NCBI GenBank assembly: GCA_002401215.1
Contig: NVSL01000090.1
Location: forward strand, 1-5,170
Direction: 5' to 3'
Length of the DNA stretch: 5,170 nt
Source: Flavobacteriaceae bacterium
GTDB taxonomy: Bacteria; Bacteroidota; Bacteroidia; Flavobacteriales; Flavobacteriaceae
The notes under the pieces: generated by a model
Told to the model about the DNA's origin: nothing
Databases searched by the model: none
Seen by the model: only the letters and a program-made list of their open reading frames with translations
Position numbers and translations under genes: made by a program
Shown: positions 1-5,170 of the stretch, piece by piece
How the letters are laid out: every line of letters starts with the position of its first letter
Position numbering within the stretch: the first letter of the stretch is position 1

Positions 1-138
1 TTAAATTCTCTTAATAATTTATTAAAACCTGATGGAACCACGGTAAAAGTAAAAGTGAGCACCCTACAAAAATCTACCGTTGTAAAAAAGAACCTCTCTA
101 ACAATTCATTTCTTAAATGGCTAGGTAAAAAGCTTTAA
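1..138 (+). CDS. C-terminal end of an unidentified upstream protein (partial)
   Basis: An open frame runs from the first base to a TAA at 136-138, giving 45 residues that end in SNNSFLKWLGKKL. The frame is open from the window edge, so the gene begins to the left. The visible part has alternating hydrophobic residues (TTVKVKV, STVVKK), which suggests beta-strands, then a basic tail. It contains no cysteine, no haem motif and no obvious membrane segment, and I do not recognise the family. It stops 11 bases before the Fe-S gene on the same strand, so it is probably the preceding gene of the same operon. It could therefore be the catalytic subunit served by the Fe-S/NrfD pair, such as a molybdopterin enzyme or a multihaem cytochrome, but that rests on position alone. 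That the frame is real is fairly sure; the function is unknown. Confidence 0.65.
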   Translation, partial: LNSLNNLLKPDGTTVKVKVSTLQKSTVVKKNLSNNSFLKWLGKKL

Positions 139-149
139 TCTTATTTATT

Positions 150-1127
150 ATGGAAAACAAAAATAATAACACAAGAAGAAAATTTCTAGATAAAGGATTA
201 AAACTAGGTTTTGTTTCTATTATTGGCGGATTTGGTTTGTCTAAATTAATTTCAAAATCTTCAGCACAATCTAAAAGTAGCACATCAGAAAAAATAGAAT
301 TAATGACTACTGACGGTACTTTAATTCAAGTTGATTCTTCTGAAGTGGTCGAAATTGAACACTCCACAAATCACGAAAAAAAATACAATGTAAGAGAGGG
401 AATGCCCAACCGAAAATTTGTGATGGTTGTTGATTTAGCAAAATGCAAAAATGCCTTAGCCTGTCAAAGCGCCTGCAATAAAGGACATTATATTACTGGT
501 GATAATGCATGGCTTAAAGTTTATAAAATGCAAGAATCTAAAGAAACTTCTCCATATTGGATGCCTACTCAATGCCAACATTGCGATCAACCTGCTTGTG
601 TTACCGTTTGTCCTGTTGACGCTACTTTTAAAAGACGAGATGGCTTAGTTCTTATTGATAATGAGCGCTGTATTGGTTGTAGATTTTGTATGGCGGCTTG
701 CCCTTACTCATCAAGAGTATTTAATTGGGATGACCCAAAACAAGAAGAAGTTTATACCAACCTAGACATGAATGACCATCCTGTTTCAACACCAGAATTT
801 GGAGGATTGCCAAGTGTTAAAGGAACAGTTGATAAGTGCGATTTTTGTCCACATCAAATTGAAAAAGATGAGCTCCCATTTTGCGTATCCGCTTGCCCAA
901 ATGGAGTATTTTATTTTGGAGACAAATATGAAGATACTGTTACCAATGGCGATGAAACTTTACGTTTAAGCAAATTATTAGAAGATAAAGCGGGCTACAG
1001 ATTAATGGAAAGCCTAGGTACGGAACCGAGTGTTTATTATTTACCTCCAACAGACAGATTGGTTGATTTTAAAGATGGCTTAGATAAATTTACTGAATTT
1101 CAATCAGTTGAAAAACCTAAATTATGA
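150..1127 (+). CDS. Tat-exported ferredoxin-like Fe-S electron-transfer subunit (NrfC/DsrO/DmsB-type), copy 1
   Basis: This 325-residue protein probably passes electrons between a partner enzyme and the NrfD-type quinone subunit encoded next. Residues 8-14 (TRRKFLD) form a twin-arginine motif. A hydrophobic stretch at about 18-34 and a possible signal peptidase site after SSA (about residue 39) follow, placing the mature protein on the periplasmic side. Four cysteine groups follow: C99/C105/C109, C142/C145/C150/C154, C174/C177/C180/C184 and C230/C233/C245/C249. Groups 2 to 4 have the classic spacing of the DmsB family. Group 1 has Ala102 where the second cysteine is expected, so one cluster is probably [3Fe-4S] and three are [4Fe-4S]. 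The start at 150 is chosen because the Tat motif lies directly behind it. No Shine-Dalgarno sequence is seen, as is usual in Bacteroidota. The end overlaps the next gene by four bases. A separate Tat signal argues against a DmsB partner exported by hitchhiking and for an NrfC, DsrO or TtrB type. The exact complex is not determined. Confidence 0.93.
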   Translation: MENKNNNTRRKFLDKGLKLGFVSIIGGFGLSKLISKSSAQSKSSTSEKIELMTTDGTLIQVDSSEVVEIEHSTNHEKKYNVREGMPNRKFVMVVDLAKCKNALACQSACNKGHYITGDNAWLKVYKMQESKETSPYWMPTQCQHCDQPACVTVCPVDATFKRRDGLVLIDNERCIGCRFCMAACPYSSRVFNWDDPKQEEVYTNLDMNDHPVSTPEFGGLPSVKGTVDKCDFCPHQIEKDELPFCVSACPNGVFYFGDKYEDTVTNGDETLRLSKLLEDKAGYRLMESLGTEPSVYYLPPTDRLVDFKDGLDKFTEFQSVEKPKL

Positions 1128-2440
1128 AAAATCTTGATACACTTCTAAAAGATCTTGCACCTAGAAAATTTAAAAAGCTAGGTGTCTTATGGACTGCTTC
1201 ATTGATTCTAATTATAATAATTGGAGTAGCAGCTTATATAGACCAACTCATAAAAGGGCAAGTAGTAACTAATATGAGAGATTACTCTCTTTGGGGAATC
1301 TACATCTCAAATTTCGTATTTTTTGTTGCAACTAGCTTTGTCGGCTCCGTTACCGTTGCCATTTTAAGATTGACAAAAAACACATGGAGAACTCCCTTAG
1401 TTAGAATTGCTGAAATCATTTCTTTGGCGGCAATTGTGATGGCAGGTATTACCATTATGATAGACATGGCAAGACCAGATAGACTACTAAATCTATTTAT
1501 TCATGCCAGATTGCAATCGCCAATAACCTGGGATGTTATTATCATACCGACTTATATTGTATTAAGTTTCTTATTACTTTATTTTCCAGTAATTCCAGAT
1601 TTGGCATTGCTAAAAAAACACTTTAAAAAGGAAAGTCCATTTTTAAGTAAATGGTACGGAAAATTATCTCTGAATTGGAAAGGCAGTAAAGCACAAAAAA
1701 TCATTCAAGAAAAATCAATAAAGATTATTGCCTTAATGATTATCCCGGTTGGATTAATTTTACAAACCATCGATGCGTGGCTATTTTCTACCACTTACAG
1801 AGTTGGCTGGAACAGCACCAACATGGGCGCCTATTTTATTTCAGGAGCATTTGTTGCTGGTATTGGAGCATTAGTTGTAGTGGTTTATGTATTACGAAAA
1901 GTTTATAAATTAGAAGATTATATCACCCCATTCCATTTCGATAAAATGGGAAAACTCTTAGTTTTAGGATGTTTAACCTATTTATACTTTAATATAAATG
2001 AGTATTTGATTCCTGCATTTACAGCAAGTGTTGAAGAAGAAATTCATTTAAATTCATTGTTCAAAGGTCATTACGCCCCTCTATTTTGGGCAGTTACAAT
2101 TGGTGGGTTAATTATCCCAATTCTTGTACTACTCTTTAAAAAAGGAAGAAAACCCCGATCTATGTTTATTATAGGAATCTTAGTTGTGATAGGTTCTTGG
2201 TGGAAACGCTATGTCATTGTAACTTCAACTTTATTACATCCTTTTTTACCAATTCAAGGCGTGCCAGAATCATGGCGTCATTATTTTCCGAGTGTACATG
2301 AATGGCTAATTACTATTGCAACTTTGGCTATGGCATTATTAATTATCACAGTTTTAGTGCGGTATTTACCAATCATTCCTATCCAAAGAACGATGGATGA
2401 ACAAAAATTATTTAAGAACAATAAAAACCCAGAATTATGA
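1124..2440 (+). CDS. NrfD/ActC/DsrP-type polytopic quinone-interacting membrane subunit, copy 1
   Basis: This 438-residue inner-membrane protein should anchor the Fe-S subunit and oxidise or reduce menaquinone. I count ten probable helices at about 20-40, 55-82, 93-113, 136-160, 200-222, 236-258, 276-297, 318-338, 346-364 and 393-416. Basic loops (83-92, 161-199, 259-275, 339-345) alternate with less basic ones, which puts both ends in the cytoplasm. The ARPDR motif at 116-120, after helix 3, falls on the periplasmic side, near where NrfD proteins meet their Fe-S partner and quinone. WWKRYVIV at 359-366, followed by a FLP...W..YFP segment, resembles the conserved helix-9 region of the longer ActC/DsrP/QrcD branch rather than the shorter eight-helix PsrC type. 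ATGA overlaps at both ends (1124-1127 and 2437-2440) suggest translation coupled to the Fe-S gene before it and the beta-rich gene after it. Family membership is confident; the specific complex is not. Confidence 0.92.
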   Translation: MKNLDTLLKDLAPRKFKKLGVLWTASLILIIIIGVAAYIDQLIKGQVVTNMRDYSLWGIYISNFVFFVATSFVGSVTVAILRLTKNTWRTPLVRIAEIISLAAIVMAGITIMIDMARPDRLLNLFIHARLQSPITWDVIIIPTYIVLSFLLLYFPVIPDLALLKKHFKKESPFLSKWYGKLSLNWKGSKAQKIIQEKSIKIIALMIIPVGLILQTIDAWLFSTTYRVGWNSTNMGAYFISGAFVAGIGALVVVVYVLRKVYKLEDYITPFHFDKMGKLLVLGCLTYLYFNINEYLIPAFTASVEEEIHLNSLFKGHYAPLFWAVTIGGLIIPILVLLFKKGRKPRSMFIIGILVVIGSWWKRYVIVTSTLLHPFLPIQGVPESWRHYFPSVHEWLITIATLAMALLIITVLVRYLPIIPIQRTMDEQKLFKNNKNPEL

Positions 2441-3306
2441 AAAATCAAAAATGCCATATTGTTTTTCTAGCTTTTCTAAGTTTGATGCTCTTCATATTTT
2501 GTTCTGAAAATATCTATGCTCAAAAAGTAAAAAAGAGTAAAGCTAGAATAAGTGTTGCATATGTAAAAATTATGGATGGTGATGTCTATTTTGACGTCAA
2601 AGCATCAGCAAGAGTCAACAAAAAAACGGTTAAAATATCGGATATAGAAATATTGGTTTTTAATCTATTGAAAGATGATAAAATAGCTTTAGGCAAAGTC
2701 ACAACAAATATTGATGGTGAAGGACGGTTTAAATTAAATAGTTTAAACGACATTAAACGAGACTCAACAAATAACTACAACTTACAATTTATATTTAAAG
2801 GGAATGATCAATTTAAAAGTGCTAAAAAAAGTATCCTATTTAAAGATGTAAACATCAAAGCAAACATTATTACCAAAGACAGCATCAATTATATGACTGC
2901 TACTTTAACCAATGTAGTTACAAACAATCCAATTGTAGACGAGTCATTAACCGTACAAGTTCAACGATTATTTAGACCTCTAAGAATTGGAGAAGAATTT
3001 AACATGACTGATGAAAAAGGGGCTATTCTGGTTGCTATAGACGATGATATTCCTGGGGTTGATGGCAGCCTTACTTTTGAAGTAGTGCTAAACGAAAGTG
3101 ATGATTACGGAACAGTAAAAGTTTTGGTCAAAAGCACTATTGGAATCCCAATTATTGACGAATCAACTTTTGACCAAAGAACCATGTGGTCGCCTAGAAA
3201 CAAAACCCCTATTTTTCTACTTATATTCCCAAATTTATTAATAGTAGGAGTGTGGGGGCTTATTATTTATTTAATCATTAATCTATTTAAAATCGTAAAA
3301 TTATGA
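2437..3306 (+). CDS. Secreted, C-terminally membrane-anchored beta-rich protein of unknown function
   Basis: I do not recognise this 289-residue protein. Residues 1-28 look like a Sec signal peptide: a charged start, a hydrophobic core FLAFLSLMLFIF, and a cleavage site IYA before Q29. The middle, about 36-245, is rich in alternating hydrophobic residues with polar turns such as DGEGRF. It can be divided into two similar-sized beta-sandwich-like parts, about 36-130 and 140-245, perhaps Ig-like or carboxypeptidase-regulatory-like folds. It has no cofactor motif; its only cysteines (C6, C22) are in the signal peptide. A single strong helix at about 257-284 followed by a basic tail (FKIVKL) should leave the body in the periplasm with a short cytoplasmic end. 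ATGA overlaps on both sides lock it between the NrfD-type gene and the cytochrome gene, so it is probably an accessory or structural subunit of that complex. That role is an inference from position. Confidence 0.85.
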   Translation: MKNQKCHIVFLAFLSLMLFIFCSENIYAQKVKKSKARISVAYVKIMDGDVYFDVKASARVNKKTVKISDIEILVFNLLKDDKIALGKVTTNIDGEGRFKLNSLNDIKRDSTNNYNLQFIFKGNDQFKSAKKSILFKDVNIKANIITKDSINYMTATLTNVVTNNPIVDESLTVQVQRLFRPLRIGEEFNMTDEKGAILVAIDDDIPGVDGSLTFEVVLNESDDYGTVKVLVKSTIGIPIIDESTFDQRTMWSPRNKTPIFLLIFPNLLIVGVWGLIIYLIINLFKIVKL

Positions 3307-3707
3307 AATCATTAAAAAAATTATCAATCATCGGAGCATTAGTATTTCTTCTCTATTCATTCACCTCTTTTGTTCAAGAAGAATGGATTGTTCCTGAAAA
3401 ATATGAAAAAATGCAAAACCCAACAGACAAGGTGGATAAAGAAAATTTTGCCATAGGAAAATCTTTATACAACAAACATTGCAAATCTTGTCATGGCAAA
3501 CAAGGCTATGGCGATGGTACAAAAGCAGATGAAGTTGAGGGCGACTTAGGAGATTTCTCAACAGCAGAATTCCAAGCACAAAGCGATGGTGCATTGTTCT
3601 ATAAAACTACTGAAGGTAGAGATGATATGCCAGAATACACAAAAAAAATGCCAGATGATGAAGATCGATGGCTTGTTGTAAACTACATAAGAACTTTAGC
3701 TGAATAG
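3303..3707 (+). CDS. Membrane-anchored class I monohaem cytochrome c
   Basis: This 134-residue protein is a small electron carrier on the periplasmic side. Residues 1-6 are basic and about 8-24 are hydrophobic. No clear signal peptidase or lipobox site is visible, so the segment may stay as an N-terminal anchor. The haem c attachment motif is CKSCH at 60-64, with His64 the axial ligand, followed by GKQGYGDG as in class I cytochromes. Met109 in GRDDMPEY is the likely sixth ligand. The ending DRWLVVNYIRTL matches the C-terminal helix usual in this fold, so the protein looks complete. It overlaps the beta-rich gene by ATGA (3303-3306) and is the last gene before the terminator. Its order after the Fe-S and NrfD genes recalls the cytochrome subunit of alternative complex III. 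It could link the complex to a terminal oxidase or reductase, but the partner is not visible. Confidence 0.93.
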   Translation: MKSLKKLSIIGALVFLLYSFTSFVQEEWIVPEKYEKMQNPTDKVDKENFAIGKSLYNKHCKSCHGKQGYGDGTKADEVEGDLGDFSTAEFQAQSDGALFYKTTEGRDDMPEYTKKMPDDEDRWLVVNYIRTLAE

Positions 3708-3726
3708 GCTTCTAATTAATCTTTTT

Positions 3727-3760
3727 GCTGTCTATAAAATATATTTTATAGGCAGCTTTT
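3727..3760 (+). terminator. Rho-independent terminator after the cytochrome gene
   Basis: Twenty bases after the cytochrome stop, GCTGTCTATAAAA (3727-3739) pairs with TTTTATAGGCAGC (3744-3756). All 13 positions pair, one of them as a G-U wobble, around a TATA loop. TTTT (3757-3760) follows directly. The base of the stem is G/C rich and the upper part A/T rich. There is no A-tract before the stem that would make it work on the minus strand. It should end the transcript of the first module and so separate it from the second Fe-S gene. Confidence 0.8.
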
Positions 3761-3882
3761 GCATTAATATTCATTATCAAACGAGAATAATAATATTACC
3801 AAACCTGCCATTCTCATATACTTAGCTAACTATATTTACTCCTCAAATTGATCAGTATCAAAAAAAATACAGCCTAAAACAA

Positions 3883-3910
3883 ATGTTATGTAACAAAAGT
3901 TACATAACAT
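3883..3910. promoter_or_regulatory. Perfect 12-4-12 inverted repeat, probable operator
   Basis: ATGTTATGTAAC (3883-3894) and GTTACATAACAT (3899-3910) are exact reverse complements around AAAA (3895-3898). An outer pair, ACAA (3879-3882) with TTGT (3916-3919), continues the symmetry after a five-base bulge. No T-tract follows, so this is not a typical terminator. The inner part, GTAAC-N4-GTTAC, has the 5-4-5 layout of Crp/Fnr-family sites (Fnr: TTGAT-N4-ATCAA), although the bases differ. A dimeric regulator of that family that senses oxygen, nitrogen oxides or redox state is a reasonable guess for a respiratory gene. The repeat lies about 206 bases before the second Fe-S start. That it is a real dyad is certain; that it is an operator is an inference. 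Confidence 0.6.
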
Positions 3911-3944
3911 GATATTTGTCATAAAATCAAGAAATCATAATTCC

Positions 3945-3952
3945 TATCTTTA
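3945..3952 (+). promoter_or_regulatory. Candidate -7 box for the second module
   Basis: TATCTTTA matches the Bacteroidota -7 consensus TAnnTTTG at five of six fixed positions. If used, transcription would start near 3957, leaving the centre of the 12-4-12 dyad (3896.5) at about -61, a common position for Crp/Fnr-type activators. A TTTG at 3915-3918 is too far upstream (26 bases) to be a normal -33 element, which would fit a promoter that depends on an activator. Other five-of-six matches occur nearby, as expected in A/T-rich DNA, so this is only a candidate. Confidence 0.22.
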
Positions 3953-4116
3953 CTGGCATGTAATAAAGAAACGCCAACTATTTAGTGATATCCCAATATC
4001 CTAGTTTTATTATTACATCAATTAATTTGACATTTTACTCTTTATCAAAGAGAACTCAAGTTCATTATTTAATGACTCTATCTGAAATTAATTAGACTAC
4101 ATTCAATTTTTAAGTT

Positions 4117-5025
4117 ATGGAAAATAAAAAATCCAAAACTGATTCTCGAAGACAATTCATAAAAAATATTTCGACGGGAAGCCTACTTGCAGCCTCTGGC
4201 ATAGCATTATATTCTATTTCTTCATGCGAAAATAAGTCCAAAGAAAAAATCACCTTACTTACACCTGAAGGCAAACTCGTTCAAGTTTCCAAATCTGAAA
4301 TTGAAGCTGTTGAAAACAAACCAGTTTCACCAATAGATTCAAGAGTTGGTATTCCTGGTAAAAAATTTGTGATGGTAGTAGATTTGGCAAAATGCAAAAA
4401 TGCCAGAAAGTGCGTCAATGCGTGTGATAAACATCATAAACTCACTCCTGACAGACCTTATATTAAGGTGTTAGAAATGAAGGATAATGAAAAGTCATCA
4501 AACTATTGGATGCCTAAAAAATGTTTTCAATGCGACAATCCACCATGTGTAAAAGTTTGTCCGGTTGGCGCAACATTTAAACGTTCTGATGGCATCGTAT
4601 TGATAGACAATGAAAGGTGTATAGGCTGTAGATTCTGTATGGCTGCTTGCCCCTATTCTGCCAGGGTATTTAATTGGGGAGTGCCTCCAAAAGAGGACCA
4701 AGACATTGCCTATTCTCCTGAAACGAGTATTCCGAGTAAAATAGGCACAGTTGCGAAGTGTGATTTTTGCCCTGACATGCTTAGAAAAAACAAACTTCCA
4801 CATTGCATAACAGCATGCCCTAATGGTGTTATCTATTTTGGAGATGAAATTGATGATACCGTAACCAATGGTGAGGAAACAGTACGATTTAGTACTTTAT
4901 TAAAAGATAAGGCTGGGTATAGATATATGGAGGAATTAGGTACAAATCCTCGTGTTTATTATCTCCCACCTGTTGACAGGCTCTTTCCTTTTAAAAAAGA
5001 TACAAAACAAGAAATTGAATCATGA
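4117..5025 (+). CDS. Tat-exported ferredoxin-like Fe-S subunit with lipobox, copy 2 (paralogue of 150-1127)
   Basis: This 302-residue protein is clearly a paralogue of the first Fe-S protein. The two share long identical stretches such as FVMVVDLAKCKNA and DNERCIGCRFCMAACPYS, and they align from the Tat signal to near the C-terminus (PPVDRL here, PPTDRL there). Residues 10-16 (SRRQFIK) form a twin-arginine motif, followed by a hydrophobic stretch. Unlike copy 1, it then has ISSC at 34-37, which fits a lipobox, so Cys37 may be lipidated and tether the protein to a membrane. Cluster cysteines are C93/C99/C103, C136/C139/C144/C148, C168/C171/C174/C178 and C215/C218/C230/C234. Ala96 replaces the second cysteine of group 1, exactly as in copy 1, again suggesting one [3Fe-4S] and three [4Fe-4S] clusters. 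The loop between groups 3 and 4 is nine residues shorter than in copy 1. The end overlaps the next gene by ATGA at 5022-5025. The start is supported by the Tat motif placement. Confidence 0.93.
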   Translation: MENKKSKTDSRRQFIKNISTGSLLAASGIALYSISSCENKSKEKITLLTPEGKLVQVSKSEIEAVENKPVSPIDSRVGIPGKKFVMVVDLAKCKNARKCVNACDKHHKLTPDRPYIKVLEMKDNEKSSNYWMPKKCFQCDNPPCVKVCPVGATFKRSDGIVLIDNERCIGCRFCMAACPYSARVFNWGVPPKEDQDIAYSPETSIPSKIGTVAKCDFCPDMLRKNKLPHCITACPNGVIYFGDEIDDTVTNGEETVRFSTLLKDKAGYRYMEELGTNPRVYYLPPVDRLFPFKKDTKQEIES

Positions 5026-5170
5026 AAAATCTCGAAAGAAAACAGCAAATTTTCAATTCTGATAAAGAAAAAGACTTATTAAGTCATTTAATAAGTACTT
5101 CTTTAAAATATAAAATGTGGATCGCTCTATTAACCTTCATTATTCTAGTTGGTATGTATGCATATTACAG
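5022..5170 (+). CDS. N-terminus of a probable NrfD-type membrane subunit, copy 2 (partial)
   Basis: An open frame starts at an ATG overlapping the stop of the second Fe-S gene and runs off the window after 49 codons. It begins MKNLERKQQIF, close to MKNLDTLLKDL of the first NrfD-type protein. It then has a charged stretch and a hydrophobic segment from about residue 33 (MWIALLTFIILVGMYAYY), which fits a first transmembrane helix entered from the cytoplasm. The overlap context (AATCATGAAAAATCTCGA) is nearly the same as at the first pair (AATTATGAAAAATCTTGA). By gene order and N-terminal similarity it is most likely the membrane partner of the second Fe-S protein. The diagnostic motifs lie beyond the edge, so the family call is an inference. 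Confidence 0.75.
   Translation, partial: MKNLERKQQIFNSDKEKDLLSHLISTSLKYKMWIALLTFIILVGMYAYY

Larger units (their letters stand above)
3761..4116. other. Intergenic region between the two Fe-S/NrfD modules
   Basis: The space between the terminator and the second Fe-S gene is about 356 bases with no credible coding frame on either strand. It is very A/T rich. Its one strong structural element is the 12-4-12 inverted repeat at 3883-3910. I see no tRNA, no riboswitch-like fold and no transposon ends. The length is large compared with the overlapping genes around it, which suggests that it carries the promoter and control sites for the second module. Confidence 0.6.

Noticed and set aside
772..969. 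Open frame of 65 codons on the plus strand inside the first Fe-S gene
   Set aside because: It lies wholly within the well-supported Fe-S frame, which carries all the cluster cysteines, and its product has no recognisable features.
3361..3594. Minus-strand open frame of 77 codons opposite the cytochrome gene
   Set aside because: It is antisense to a complete cytochrome c with a haem motif, and its product looks like a shadow translation.
150..3707. Calling the first block a standard alternative complex III (act) operon
   Set aside because: ActB is normally a fusion with a molybdopterin-like domain, and a pentahaem ActA should be present. Here the Fe-S protein is a stand-alone Tat substrate and a non-act beta-rich gene intervenes, so only a relationship is claimed.
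3831..3838. TATATTTA as a promoter -7 box
   Set aside because: It matches five of six fixed positions but has no -33 element at the right distance and lies upstream of the dyad; such matches are expected by chance here.
3987..4000. Short dyad GATAT-N4-ATATC
   Set aside because: Only five bases per arm in A/T-rich DNA, so it is likely by chance; it shares the 5-4-5 spacing of the larger dyad but not its sequence.
4052..4063. Short palindrome GAACT-CA-AGTTC before the second Fe-S gene
   Set aside because: Five-base arms with a two-base centre are too short to support an operator or hairpin without comparative data.
4498..4803. Minus-strand open frame of 101 codons opposite the second Fe-S gene
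   Set aside because: It is antisense to conserved cysteine motifs whose coding frame is certain; no domain or start signal supports it.

Overview
The window looks like a piece of an AT-rich Bacteroidota genome, probably a marine-type flavobacterium. The evidence is codon use rich in AAA, AAT and TTA, A/T-rich start regions without Shine-Dalgarno sequences, and membrane-bound redox proteins of the NrfC/NrfD (DsrO/DsrP, ActB/ActC) kind. All genes read left to right. The species assignment is an inference from style only.

Layout. Positions 1-138 hold the last 45 codons of an upstream gene. After 11 bases comes a four-gene block: a Tat-exported ferredoxin-like Fe-S protein (150-1127), a ten-helix NrfD/ActC-type quinone-interacting membrane protein (1124-2440), a secreted and C-terminally anchored beta-rich protein of unknown function (2437-3306), and a small membrane-anchored monohaem cytochrome c (3303-3707). 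Each of the three internal junctions is an ATGA overlap, so translation is probably coupled. A rho-independent terminator at 3727-3760 closes the block. A gene-free stretch of about 410 bases follows, with a perfect 12-4-12 inverted repeat (3883-3910) that could be an operator. Then a second Fe-S gene (4117-5025) overlaps, again by ATGA, the start of a second probable NrfD-type gene that runs off the window at 5170.

How the genes may work together. The Fe-S proteins have Tat signals, so they should fold in the cytoplasm and act on the outer face of the inner membrane. They should dock on the NrfD-type subunits, which exchange electrons with menaquinone. The monohaem cytochrome could hand electrons to, or take them from, a further periplasmic or membrane partner. 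The beta-rich protein is probably an accessory or structural subunit. No catalytic subunit (molybdopterin enzyme or multihaem cytochrome) is visible in full. The truncated upstream gene or a gene beyond the right edge may supply it, so the substrate cannot be read from this window. The most notable points are the tandem duplication of the Fe-S/NrfD module in separate transcription units, the loss of the same cluster cysteine in both Fe-S proteins (one cluster predicted to be [3Fe-4S]), the lipobox present only in the second Fe-S protein, and the strong palindrome in front of the second module.
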